A DNA stretch of 64,000 bases from DASSUW01 sp036257565 (lineage in GTDB: Bacteria > Actinomycetota > Thermoleophilia > Solirubrobacterales > Solirubrobacteraceae), in NCBI GenBank assembly GCA_036257565.1, contig DATAFH010000063.1, forward strand, positions 1 to 64,000, in the 5' to 3' direction. The position numbers and the translations under genes were made by a program. The notes under the pieces are model-generated. The model saw only the letters and a list, made by a program, of their open reading frames with translations, was not told the origin of the DNA and searched no databases. Shown piece by piece: positions 7,187 to 15,135 of the stretch. Each line of letters starts with the position of its first letter. The first letter of the stretch is position 1.

Positions 7187-7789
7187 TTGTTGAGCTTGCT
7201 GCACCTGCGGGCGTTCGCCCTACTGATCTTTGCGTTCCTGATAGCCCCCGCCGCCGCATCGGCGCAGTCGTCGGGTGGCTCCGTCTACGTCGCGCCGCCG
7301 CCCGCCAAGGCGGGCAACCTGACCGTGCCGGGCACGAAGGCCAAGCTCCTGCCCGACGGCACGGCCGCCGCGCCGGCCAACGCGCCGCGCGCCGTCCAGG
7401 AGGCGATCTGGGCCGCGAACCGCCTGCAGAACAAGCCGTACAAGTACGGCGGCGGGCACGCCGAGGTCGAGGACTCGGGCTACGACTGCTCGGGCACCGT
7501 GTCCTACGCGCTCATCCACGCGAACCTGCTCGACTCACCGCTGCCCTCCGGCCCGTTCACGCGCTGGGGCGCGAAGGGCCGCGGCAAGTGGATCACCGTC
7601 TTCGCGCACGGCGGCCACGCCTACGCGATCATCGCGGGCCTGCGGCTCGACACGAGCGTCGGCAGCTACAGCGCCCGCCGCGCGAGCAAGCGCAAGATCG
7701 CCCGCTCCGCGTTCGAGCGCGGTCCGCGCTGGCGACCCATGCGCCGCTCCTCCCGAGGCTTCATCAAGCGCCACCCCGTCGGGCTCTAG
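7187..7789 (+). CDS. Secreted NlpC/P60 cell-wall hydrolase
   Basis: A 200-aa exported protein. A hydrophobic signal peptide (AFALLIFAFLIAPAAASAQS) is followed by a spacer of about 35 residues and a catalytic domain from about residue 68 (RAVQEAIWAANRLQNKPYKY). The catalytic Cys101 is in YDCSG and His144 in HGGHAYAIIAG, matching the NlpC/P60 endopeptidase pattern. It probably cuts peptidoglycan stem peptides. The start is uncertain: the frame opens with TTG codons at 7187, 7190 and 7196, and AGAGG at 7182-7186 best fits TTG 7196. A c-di-AMP riboswitch lies immediately upstream and a strong terminator hairpin downstream, so this is a single-gene riboswitch-controlled unit. Confidence 0.88.
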   Translation: MLSLLHLRAFALLIFAFLIAPAAASAQSSGGSVYVAPPPAKAGNLTVPGTKAKLLPDGTAAAPANAPRAVQEAIWAANRLQNKPYKYGGGHAEVEDSGYDCSGTVSYALIHANLLDSPLPSGPFTRWGAKGRGKWITVFAHGGHAYAIIAGLRLDTSVGSYSARRASKRKIARSAFERGPRWRPMRRSSRGFIKRHPVGL

Positions 7790-7810
7790 GCGCCTTTCCA
7801 GACCGGCGAA

Positions 7811-7835
7811 GGCGCGGCCGCGACGCGGCCGCGCC
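7811..7835. terminator. Terminator hairpin after NlpC/P60 gene
   Basis: A perfect 12-bp inverted repeat, GGCGCGGCCGCG / CGCGGCCGCGCC, with a single central base. It lies 22 bp after the hydrolase stop and just before TACGCT (7848-7853), the likely -10 box for pspA. Confidence 0.7.
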
Positions 7836-7887
7836 AGCGCCGGACGGTACGCTTGCCTCCCGACGTGGACCACCCAAGGAGGAAGCC

Positions 7888-8658
7888 GTGCCCGGTATGG
7901 GCGGACGCATGTCCGTAGTCATCAAGTCCAAGATCAACAAGCTCCTGGACCGGGCGGAGGATCCCTCGGAGACGCTCGAGTACAGCTACCAGAAGCAAAT
8001 GGAGCTGCTGCAGAACGTCAAGAAGGGCATCGCCGACGTCGTCACGTCGAAGAAGCGCCTCCAGCTCCAGCAGCAGAAGCTCGAGCAGCAGGTCGTCAAG
8101 CTCGACACCCAGGCGCGCCAGGCGCTCTCGCAGGGCCGGGAGGATCTCGCCCGCACGGCGCTCGAGCGCAAGCAGTTCGCCCAGGGCGAGCTGCAGTCGC
8201 TCGACCAGCAGGTCGCCGAGCTCGAGTCCCAGCAGGCGGGGCTGATCGAGAAGGAGCAGAAGCTGCGCTCCAAGATCGACCAGTTCCGGACCAAGAAGGA
8301 GGTCATCAAGGCGCAGTACTCAGCCGCCGAGGCCTCGGTGAAGATCTCCGAGGCGGCCAGCGGCGTGGGCGAGGAGATGGCCGACGTCGGCATGGCCATG
8401 CAGCGCGCGCTCGACAAGACGGAGGACATGCGCGCCCGTGCGGGCGCCATGGACGAGCTCGAGGCGGCCGGCGCGTTCGACGACAACCTGGCGCTCGGCT
8501 CGGGCACCGACGAGATCGACCGCGAGCTGCACCAGCTGACCTCGCAGAGCGAGGTGGACGACGACCTCGCGCGCCTGAAGGCCGAGCTCGGCTCAGGCTC
8601 GACGCCGCCCCAGCAGGAGCTCGGCTCCGGCGGCGGCGAGGAGGAGCGCCCCGCGTGA
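7888..8658 (+). CDS. pspA: PspA/IM30 family membrane-stress protein
   Basis: A 256-aa ESCRT-III-like protein that polymerises on stressed inner membrane. It is almost entirely alpha-helical coiled coil. The N-terminal part has the family sequences IKSKINKLLDRAEDPSETLE and YSYQKQMELLQNVKKGIADV. The long central helix runs from RLQLQQQKLEQQVVKLDTQA to about residue 160, followed by SEAASGVGEEMADVGMAMQR. A disordered acidic tail ends the protein. GTG 7888 is chosen because AGGAGG sits 5 nt upstream; an internal ATG at 7909 gives MSVVIKSK. A TACGCT -10-like box is at 7848-7853. The next gene, pspAA, overlaps it by 4 bp. Confidence 0.93.
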   Translation: MPGMGGRMSVVIKSKINKLLDRAEDPSETLEYSYQKQMELLQNVKKGIADVVTSKKRLQLQQQKLEQQVVKLDTQARQALSQGREDLARTALERKQFAQGELQSLDQQVAELESQQAGLIEKEQKLRSKIDQFRTKKEVIKAQYSAAEASVKISEAASGVGEEMADVGMAMQRALDKTEDMRARAGAMDELEAAGAFDDNLALGSGTDEIDRELHQLTSQSEVDDDLARLKAELGSGSTPPQQELGSGGGEEERPA

Positions 8659-8933
8659 TCGCCAGGATCGCGACCGAGAGCCAGTACCGGCTCGACGACG
8701 AGGCGGCGGCCCAGCTCAATGAGCTCGACAACGAGGCCGTCGGCGCCGTCGACTCGGGGGACGAGGACCGCTTCCACGAGGTGTTCGAGCAGATGCTCGA
8801 CCTCGTACGGCGGGAGGGGACGCCGCTCGGCGACGACGAGCTCGAGGAGTCCGACGTGATCCTTCCGCCGCCCGACATCTCGTTCGTGGAGGCGCGCAGC
8901 GAGTTCACGGGTGAGGGCCTGATCCCGGATTAG
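8655..8933 (+). CDS. pspAA: PspA-associated protein PspAA
   Basis: A 92-aa acidic protein matching the PspAA family that accompanies PspA in actinobacteria and archaea. It begins MIARIATESQYRLDDEAAAQ with LNELDNEAV, continues GTPLGDDELEESDVILPPPD and ends FTGEGLIPD, the expected conserved blocks. The GTG start overlaps the pspA stop in GTGA, so it is translationally coupled. Its exact role is unknown; it is thought to modulate PspA. Confidence 0.9.
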   Translation: MIARIATESQYRLDDEAAAQLNELDNEAVGAVDSGDEDRFHEVFEQMLDLVRREGTPLGDDELEESDVILPPPDISFVEARSEFTGEGLIPD

Positions 8934-8978
8934 GCCCCACCCACCCGCCCGATGACTCCATCCCGCGCGAGCGGTCTA

Positions 8979-9887
8979 ATGGGAGTGACAGTGAACGCTG
9001 AACTCGCCATTCGCCTGCGCGGGGTGGTCAAGCGCTTCGGGGCACTGACCGCCGTCGACGGGCTCGACCTCGACGTGCCGATGGGCGCCTGCGTCGGCCT
9101 GCTGGGCCCCAACGGCGCCGGCAAGTCGACGACGATGAAGGCGCTCACCGCCCAGGTGATCGCCGACGAGGGGGAGATCGAGGTGCTCGGGCATTCGCTT
9201 CCCGACGCCTCCAAGCAGGCGCGCGCCGAGATGGGCGTCGTGCCGCAGCTCGACAACCTCGACGTCTCGCTCACCACCGAGCAGAACCTGCGTGTCTTCG
9301 CCCACCTCTACCGCGTACCGGCCGGCAGCCGGAAGGAGGCGATCGAGCGCGCGCTGAGCATCGCCAACCTCACCGAGCGCCGCGACTCGAAGGTGGACGA
9401 GCTGAGCGGCGGCATGCGGCGCCGACTGCTGATCGCCCGCGCGCTGCTGCACCGGCCGCGGCTGCTGCTGCTCGACGAGCCGACCGTCGGGCTCGACCCG
9501 CAGGTGCGCCAGGAGCTGTGGGCCCTGATCGACCGCCTGCGCTCCGAGGGCGTCTCGATCCTCATGAGCACGCACTACATCGAGGAGGCCGAGCGCCTCT
9601 GCGACCAGGTGACGATCATGTCGCACGGCAAGGCCGTCGCGGTCGGGCCGCCGCGCCGGCTGATCGCGGAGCACGCCGGGCCCGAGGCGGTCGAGGTCTA
9701 CGGCTCGCCGTCCCGCTTGCGCGAGGTCGAGGAGATCGCTCGCACGCATGGGTGGCGTACGCGCCGCACCGGCACCTCGGTGTCGGTCCTGCGTGCCAAC
9801 GGCGCGGCGGCGGATCTCGAGGGCGAGTTGCGCGTGACCAACCTCGAGGACGTCTTCGTCCTGCTCACGGGAGAGGAGATCAGCTGA
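8979..9887 (+). CDS. ABC transporter ATP-binding subunit (DrrA/NodI type)
   Basis: ATPase of an ABC-2 type exporter. The P-loop is GPNGAGKST, the Q-loop region MGVVPQLDNLD, the signature LSGGMRRRL, Walker B LLLLDEPTVGLDP, and the switch His is in STHYIEEAE. A C-terminal extension of about 80 residues (HAGPEAVEVYGSPSRL onwards) resembles the regulatory tail of DrrA-like subunits. The start is uncertain: GGAG at 8982-8985 best fits GTG 8991. It overlaps its permease by the TGATG motif. It lies directly after pspA-pspAA and may be co-transcribed; the substrate (drug, lipid or polysaccharide) is unknown. Confidence 0.92.
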   Translation: MGVTVNAELAIRLRGVVKRFGALTAVDGLDLDVPMGACVGLLGPNGAGKSTTMKALTAQVIADEGEIEVLGHSLPDASKQARAEMGVVPQLDNLDVSLTTEQNLRVFAHLYRVPAGSRKEAIERALSIANLTERRDSKVDELSGGMRRRLLIARALLHRPRLLLLDEPTVGLDPQVRQELWALIDRLRSEGVSILMSTHYIEEAERLCDQVTIMSHGKAVAVGPPRRLIAEHAGPEAVEVYGSPSRLREVEEIARTHGWRTRRTGTSVSVLRANGAAADLEGELRVTNLEDVFVLLTGEEIS

Positions 9888-10684
9888 TGGGCCGCGTCGC
9901 CGCCGCCGCACCGCGCCTCCACCGCCTCGAGGTCGCCGCCGTCCGCGGCGTGATGGTCCGCGAGATCATCAACTTCTCCTCGTTCTGGCGCTCGTCGACC
10001 TTCTCGTCGACGGTCGACCCGACGATCTACCTGCTCGCCTTCGGGTTCGGCTTCGGCTCGCTGGTCAGCACGGTCGCCGGCTACGACTACATCGAGTTCG
10101 TCGGCACGGGCATCGTGGCCACCACCGTGCTCTTCTCGGGCGCGTTCCCGGCCATGTACTCGACGTTCGTCAAGTACCAGTTCCAGCGCACGTATGACGC
10201 GATCCTCGCTGCCCCGGTCGACACGGAGGAGCTCGTCACCGCCGAGGCGCTGTGGATCTCGGCGCGCACGGGGACCTACGGCTGCGTCCCGATGCTCGTC
10301 GCCATGGTCTTCGGCCTCGACCCGAGCTGGGGCATGCTGCTCGTGCCGTTCATCGCGGCGCTCGCGGGGTTCGGGTGGGCGACGTTCGGGATCTTCATCG
10401 CCGGCCGCGCGAAGTCGATCGAGAGCTTCTCGTACTGGCAGAGCGGCCTGCTGACCCCGATGTTCCTCGTCGCCGGCACCTTCTTCCCCCTCGACGGGCT
10501 GCCGCAGTGGGCCCAGACCCTGGGCCAGTTCAACCCGCTCTACCACTGCGTGGAGCTGGTCCGGCATGCCGTGTTCGGCCTCGAGGGCTGGGTCGATGTC
10601 GGCCACGTCGCGTTCCTCGTCGGCTTCGCGCTCCTGTCGTGGCGGCTTGCGATCCGCTTCATGGAGCGCCGGCTGATCCTGTGA
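9887..10684 (+). CDS. ABC-2 type transporter permease
   Basis: A 265-aa integral membrane partner of the preceding ATPase, with about six hydrophobic segments (for example TIYLLAFGFGFGSLVSTVAG, LVPFIAALAGFGWATFGIFI, HVAFLVGFALLSWRL). The sequence SGLLTPMFLVAGTFFPLDGL, then PQWAQTLGQFNPLYHCVELV, is the conserved C-terminal block of NodJ/DrrB-type permeases. The ATG is inside TGATG shared with the ATPase stop, and the stop overlaps the histidine kinase GTG. This makes a three-gene unit: ATPase, permease, sensor. Confidence 0.92.
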   Translation: MGRVAAAAPRLHRLEVAAVRGVMVREIINFSSFWRSSTFSSTVDPTIYLLAFGFGFGSLVSTVAGYDYIEFVGTGIVATTVLFSGAFPAMYSTFVKYQFQRTYDAILAAPVDTEELVTAEALWISARTGTYGCVPMLVAMVFGLDPSWGMLLVPFIAALAGFGWATFGIFIAGRAKSIESFSYWQSGLLTPMFLVAGTFFPLDGLPQWAQTLGQFNPLYHCVELVRHAVFGLEGWVDVGHVAFLVGFALLSWRLAIRFMERRLIL

Positions 10685-12081
10685 GCCGCCTCGCCGTCGT
10701 CCTCGCCGTCGTCGCCGCCGGCGCTGGCGTCGGCGCGGGTGCGCTCGTGCTGGCGAGCGACCACCAGGAGGCGAAGGCGGCGTTCGCGATCTTCGGCCCG
10801 GCGGTCGGCTGGGCGTTCATCGGCACCGGGCTCTACGCGTGGCGGAGGGAGCCCGAGAACCGCACGGGCAAGCTCATGGTGGCGCTCGGCTTCGCCTGGC
10901 TCGTGTCCACCCTCGAGGCCGCGAACTCGGGGCTGCTGCTCACGATCGGCATGACCGTCGGCGCCCTCTGGGGCAGCGTCTTCGTGCACCTCGGGATGAG
11001 CTTCCCGACCGGCCGGCTGCGCGACCGCATCGACCGCTGGATCGTGATCGCCGGCTACCTGGTCTTCCCGCTGTCCCCGATCCCGGCGCTGCTCTTCGCC
11101 GGCCCACAGGACCTCGACTGCCCGGACTGCCCGACCAACGTGCTGCTGATCGAGCGCAACGAGGACCTGGCGCGCATCTTCCTCGCGCTCGGCGCCGTGC
11201 TTTACGCGTCGCTGTTCGTCGTGGTCCTGTTCCGCGCGGTGCAGCATTGGTGGCGCAGCGGCCCGTTCGAGCGGCTGCAGCTCACGCCGGTCTACGCGAC
11301 CGCGCTGCTCGCCTTCCTGCTCGTCACCGTGGCCAAGGCCGGGGCGGGCGAGCCCGCCTGGTGGGCCGCGTTCATCGCCGCCTGGCTCACGCCCTTCGCG
11401 TTCCTCGGCGGCCTCATGCGCGGCACGCTGTCCCACCTGGATGCCGAGCTGCGTGAGAGCCTGAAGGAGCTGCGCGCGTCCCGCGCGCGGATCGTGGAGG
11501 CGGGCGACGCCGCGCGGCGCCGGCTCGAGCGCGACCTGCACGACGGCGCCCAGTCGCGGCTCGTGGCGCTCGCCCTGCTGCTGCGCGCGGCGCGCAGGCG
11601 GGCCACCGACGACCCGCAGCTCGCCGGCCTGCTCGACCAGGCCCAGGAGGAGCTGCAGACCAGCCTCGCCGAGCTGCGCGAGCTGGCACGCGGCATCCAC
11701 CCCGCGGTGCTCACCGAGCGCGGCCTCGAGCCGGCGCTGCAGTCGCTGGTGACCCGGGCGCCGGTGCCGGTGAGCGTGGAGGCGTCGGTCGGCGAACGGC
11801 TGCCGGAGCCCGTCGAGAGCGCCGCCTACTTCGTCGTGGCAGAGGCGCTGGCCAACGTCGCCAAGTACGCCCGGGCGTCGCAGGCGAGCGTCGCTGTCCG
11901 CCGGGTCAACGGCCACGTGACGGTCGACATCGCCGACGACGGCGTGGGCGGCGCCGACGCGACCTCCGGCTCAGGCCTGCGCGGCCTCGCCGACCGCGTT
12001 GCCGCGCTCGACGGCACGCTCTCGCTCGACAGCCCGTCGGGCCGCGGCACCCGCCTGACCGCGAAGATCCCGATCGGCTAG
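10681..12081 (+). CDS. Membrane sensor histidine kinase, NarL/DesK class
   Basis: A 466-aa kinase. The N-terminal half has about six to eight membrane segments with short loops. The loop with AGPQDLDCPDCPTNVLL holds a CPDC pair that could sense redox state or metal. The dimerisation domain (HisKA_3) has ARRRLERDLHDGAQSRLVAL with the phospho-accepting His, and the C-terminal HATPase has AEALANVAKYARAS (N box) and IADDGVGG...GSGLRGLADRV (G boxes). No response regulator gene is adjacent, so the cognate partner is elsewhere or lost. Its GTG overlaps the permease stop, so it may sense the state of that ABC transporter. Its stop overlaps the convergent pspAB stop in CTAG. Confidence 0.9.
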   Translation: MSRLAVVLAVVAAGAGVGAGALVLASDHQEAKAAFAIFGPAVGWAFIGTGLYAWRREPENRTGKLMVALGFAWLVSTLEAANSGLLLTIGMTVGALWGSVFVHLGMSFPTGRLRDRIDRWIVIAGYLVFPLSPIPALLFAGPQDLDCPDCPTNVLLIERNEDLARIFLALGAVLYASLFVVVLFRAVQHWWRSGPFERLQLTPVYATALLAFLLVTVAKAGAGEPAWWAAFIAAWLTPFAFLGGLMRGTLSHLDAELRESLKELRASRARIVEAGDAARRRLERDLHDGAQSRLVALALLLRAARRRATDDPQLAGLLDQAQEELQTSLAELRELARGIHPAVLTERGLEPALQSLVTRAPVPVSVEASVGERLPEPVESAAYFVVAEALANVAKYARASQASVAVRRVNGHVTVDIADDGVGGADATSGSGLRGLADRVAALDGTLSLDSPSGRGTRLTAKIPIG

Positions 12082-12650
12082 ATCGGGATGCCCCAGAGCG
12101 GGAACCAGCGCTCGAGCTCCGGCTCGACCGGGAGGTCGGCGCCGATCTGGGCGCGCAGGCGCAGCTCACGCTCATTGTCGCGCTGCTGCTCGCCGCCGGA
12201 GGGGACGAACGGGTAGAACGCGCCGCGCTTGTAGTTGTAGATCCAGTACAGCGGGTGGTCCCGCTCGTCGCGGAACGCGAACACCGCCGCCAGCACGCGG
12301 TCGCCGTACCCGCCGCCCTGGAGGGCGGCGGAGACGCCGTTGACACCGACAACGAGGTCCTCGAAGTCGGGGTCGGAGAGGATCATCCAGCGGTAGCCGT
12401 GCTCGTCGTCGTGGCGGTCGAGCGTCGTGCCGGTGTCCTCGCCGGTGCCGCGCACGACCTCCTCCATGTCCTTGACGATGCCATCGAAGTCGGCCGTGGC
12501 GAGCGGCTGGAAGACGATCGCCGCCTTGCCCGAGCTCTTGAGGGAGAGCTCGAGGTCCATCTTCACGTACGCCGTGCTCATCGCGAACAGGCGGTCGGGA
12601 GCAGGCTGCTTGAGCTCGCGCTTCCCCCGCAGGACGTCGAGGAAGCCCAC
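12078..12650 (-). CDS. pspAB: PspA-associated protein PspAB
   Basis: A 190-aa soluble protein. It begins GFLDVLRGKRELKQPAPDRL, then FAMSTAYVKMDLELSLKSSG, and ends ELRLRAQIGADLPVEPELER with WFPLWGIPI. This order matches the PspAB family, found next to PspA or HtpX in actinobacteria. The start GTG 12650 overlaps the htpX stop by one base (TAGTG), so the two are co-translated. The molecular role is unknown. Its presence close to pspA-pspAA and beside htpX fits the known association of these genes with envelope stress. Confidence 0.88.
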   Translation of the reverse strand: MGFLDVLRGKRELKQPAPDRLFAMSTAYVKMDLELSLKSSGKAAIVFQPLATADFDGIVKDMEEVVRGTGEDTGTTLDRHDDEHGYRWMILSDPDFEDLVVGVNGVSAALQGGGYGDRVLAAVFAFRDERDHPLYWIYNYKRGAFYPFVPSGGEQQRDNERELRLRAQIGADLPVEPELERWFPLWGIPI

Positions 12651-13555
12651 TAGGCGGCCGTCGAGCCCTGGAGCTGCATCTCGAGCCGCTGCAGCGCCGC
12701 GATCCGCTTCTCCAACGGCGGATGCGTGGCGAACAGCCCGGAGACCTTGCCGGACGCGGCCGGGTAGATGAAGAACGCCTGCAGCTCGCCGGCCGTCCGG
12801 AGATCCTTCTGCGGGATGCGGTGCATGCCGCTCGAGATCCGCTGGAGCGCGGAGGCGAGCGCGCTCGGCCGGCCCGTGATGATCGCTGCGCCGCGGTCGG
12901 CCGCGAACTCCCGGTAGCGCGAGAGCGCCTGCATGAGGATGAACGACACGACGTAGACCACGAGCGACACGAGCAGGAGCACCATGAAGCTCGGGTTGTC
13001 GTCGTCGTCGCCGTACGAGCCGCCGCCGCCGAAGAAGAAGCCGAACTGCACGATGTAGGCCGCGAGCGTCGCGAAGAAGCCGGCCAGCGTCATCACCATC
13101 ACGTCGCGGTTGGCGACGTGGGTGAGCTCGTGCGCCATCACGCCCTCGAGCTCCGCCGGGCTGAGCAGCTCCATGATGCCGGTGGTGGCGCACACGGTCG
13201 CCTTCTTGGGCGAGCGGCCGAGCGCGAAGGCGTTCGGCATGCGCGTGTTCGCCACGGCGACCTTGGGCTTCGGCAGATCGGCCTGCACGCACAGGCGCTC
13301 GATCATCGCGTGCAGCTGCGGCGCCTCCTGCGGGCTCACCACCCGTGCGCCCATGGCGGCGAGGGCCAGCTTGTCCGAGGCGAACAGGTTCAGCAGGGCG
13401 AGGCCGCCCGCGATCACGGCCACGAGGACGCCGTTGGCGCCGGCCGCGAGAAGCGCGACGACGAGGACGACGTAGACGAGGCCGAGCAGGAACATGGTCA
13501 CCGTCATGCGGATCTGCAGGCCGGTGTCCTTGCCGAAGGATGTGGGTCTAGGCAT
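12650..13555 (-). CDS. htpX: HtpX-type M48 membrane metalloprotease
   Basis: A 301-aa zinc protease that degrades damaged membrane proteins, with its active site facing the cytosol. Two N-terminal membrane segments (TVTMFLLGLVYVVLVVALLA and LVAVIAGGLALLNLFAS) are followed by the zinc motif HELTH in VMAHELTHVANRDVMVMTLA, a third hydrophobic region, and the third zinc ligand in YREFAADRGAAIITGRP. A glycine-rich FFFGGGGSYGDDDDN loop sits between the last two helices. The ATG is at 13555. It forms a two-gene operon with pspAB. Confidence 0.95.
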   Translation of the reverse strand: MPRPTSFGKDTGLQIRMTVTMFLLGLVYVVLVVALLAAGANGVLVAVIAGGLALLNLFASDKLALAAMGARVVSPQEAPQLHAMIERLCVQADLPKPKVAVANTRMPNAFALGRSPKKATVCATTGIMELLSPAELEGVMAHELTHVANRDVMVMTLAGFFATLAAYIVQFGFFFGGGGSYGDDDDNPSFMVLLLVSLVVYVVSFILMQALSRYREFAADRGAAIITGRPSALASALQRISSGMHRIPQKDLRTAGELQAFFIYPAASGKVSGLFATHPPLEKRIAALQRLEMQLQGSTAA

Positions 13556-13624
13556 GGTTCATAAAGATGTTGGCAGACCGCCGTCCCCCTTGAGCAACAA
13601 ATTAGGCGGCCGCGAACGGTGATA

Positions 13625-13755
13625 GATTGCGGCCCGCCGAGTCCGCGGGAGACCAGCCCGCGGAGTGGGGGACCCACGGAAGTTCTGGGGCGAATCGCGG
13701 TCTGCTGGCCGCGTAGCGCACGTTCGCGAGCCCGTCAGCTAACCCCATAGGCGTC
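13625..13755 (+). promoter_or_regulatory. Second ydaO/yuaA-type cyclic-di-AMP riboswitch
   Basis: The same signature as at 7040-7178 appears in order: CCGCCGAGTCCGCGG (13634-13648), CCGCGGAGTGGGGGACCCA (13659-13677), TTCTGGGGCGAAT (13683-13695), and GAGCCCGTCAGCTAACCCC (13728-13746). The terminal block is almost identical in the two copies. A stem with arms AGGGCT (13773-13778) and AGCCCT (13798-13803) follows and may be the expression platform. The downstream gene is again a wall hydrolase. Confidence 0.88.
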
Positions 13756-13877
13756 AAAGGGGGCCAGGTTGAAGGGCTCGTCGACGACACGTGGAAAAGC
13801 CCTGCATGCTGCAGGAAACGTTGCATGCTCCATAACGCGGGGCACGGCGCTGGTAGGGCGGGGTGAGGGCGCCTAGC

Positions 13878-15074
13878 ATGGCGCGCCGCATGGCTCGACG
13901 ACTCGGCCTCCTGTTCGTGGCGGCGGCGCTGCCGCTCGTCCTGTGGACGGTGCTCCCGCTGGGGTCCGGTGCGCAGTCGAGCGGCGAGCTGCAGCAGCGG
14001 ATCGAACGCAAGCGCTCGCAGATCGAGCAACACCGCGGCCGTGAGCGCGTGCTCACGACGGACATCAGCGCGATCAGCCGCCGGATCGGCGCCCTGCAGA
14101 GCGACATCACGGTGCTGCAGACCAAGCAGGTGCGCCTCGAGACCAATCTCGCCGCCAAGCGCGAGGAGCTCGCCCGCATCCAGGAGGAGCTGCGGCGCAC
14201 GCGCCTGCGGCTGGCGCAGCTGCGCGCGCGGCTGGCCGAGGCCAAGGTCGCGCTCGCGAACCGGCTCGTCGAGCTCTACAAGGCCGACAAGCCCGACGTC
14301 GTGACGGTCGTGCTGGAGGCCGACGGGTTCGCTGACCTGCTCGAACGCACGGAGTTCATGCAGCGGGTCTCCTCGCAGGACGCCCGGATCATCGAGCGCG
14401 TGCGCGAGGCGAAGGCGGAGGCGACGGCCACCGCCAACCGCCTCGACCGCCTCGAGCAGCGCGCCGAGGAGGTGGCGGCGGCGATCGAGGCCGAGGTCGA
14501 CGAGGTGGTCGCGGTCAAGGGCCAGCTCGTCAGCCGGCGCGACTCCTACGCGTCCGTGCGCGCGGACAAGGCCTCGATGCTGGCCAGCACGCGCTCGTCG
14601 CGGGCCGAGCTCGAGGACCACGTTCACGCGCTCGAGCGCGAGCAGGCGGCGGTGCTGGCGCGGCTGCGCGGGTCGAGCGGCGGCGTGGTCGGCCCGGTCC
14701 GCCAGGGCTCGGGCACGTTCATCTGGCCGGTCAACGGCCCGGTCTCCTCGGGCTTCGGCATGCGTTGGGGGCGCCTGCACGCCGGCGTCGACATCCCGGT
14801 CCCGGTCGGGACCGGCATCCGGGCCGCCGCGGGCGGCCGGGTGGCGATCGCCGGCTGGGTCGGCGGCTACGGCAACTACACGTGCGTCCAGCACAGCGGC
14901 GGCCTGTCGACCTGCTACGGCCACCAGTCCTCGATCGGCGTGTCCGTCGGGCAGTCGGTGAGCCAGGGCCAGGTCATCGGCGCGTCGGGCAACACGGGCA
15001 ACAGCACCGGGCCGCACCTGCACTTCGAGGTGCGCGTCAACGGCTCGCCGGTCGACCCTCTCGGCTACCTTTGA
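13878..15074 (+). CDS. Secreted coiled-coil M23 peptidase (EnvC/NlpD-like)
   Basis: About 398 aa from ATG 13878 (a GTG at 13863 is also possible). A signal peptide (LLFVAAALPLVLWTVLPLGS) precedes two long coiled-coil blocks, about residues 35-135 and 165-260, rich in Glu, Arg, Leu and Ala. The C-terminal M23 domain has metal ligands in HAGVDIPVP and HLHFEVRVN plus YGNYTCVQH. It therefore either cuts peptidoglycan cross-links or activates an amidase, as EnvC does; the intact HxxxD and HxH motifs favour direct activity. A c-di-AMP riboswitch in the leader links it to wall and osmotic control. Confidence 0.92.
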   Translation: MARRMARRLGLLFVAAALPLVLWTVLPLGSGAQSSGELQQRIERKRSQIEQHRGRERVLTTDISAISRRIGALQSDITVLQTKQVRLETNLAAKREELARIQEELRRTRLRLAQLRARLAEAKVALANRLVELYKADKPDVVTVVLEADGFADLLERTEFMQRVSSQDARIIERVREAKAEATATANRLDRLEQRAEEVAAAIEAEVDEVVAVKGQLVSRRDSYASVRADKASMLASTRSSRAELEDHVHALEREQAAVLARLRGSSGGVVGPVRQGSGTFIWPVNGPVSSGFGMRWGRLHAGVDIPVPVGTGIRAAAGGRVAIAGWVGGYGNYTCVQHSGGLSTCYGHQSSIGVSVGQSVSQGQVIGASGNTGNSTGPHLHFEVRVNGSPVDPLGYL

Positions 15075-15083
15075 TCAGGAGAA

Positions 15084-15106
15084 CGAGTGCAGCTCACTCG
15101 CACTCG
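15084..15106 (+). terminator. Weak hairpin between M23 gene and lgt
   Basis: CGAGTGC / GCACTCG form a 7-bp stem with a 9-nt loop, 10 bp after the M23 stop; a CTCGCGCGAG palindrome follows at 15111-15120. It may be a terminator or attenuator before lgt. Confidence 0.4.
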
Positions 15107-15135
15107 CAAGCTCGCGCGAGCGCCTTGATTACCTG

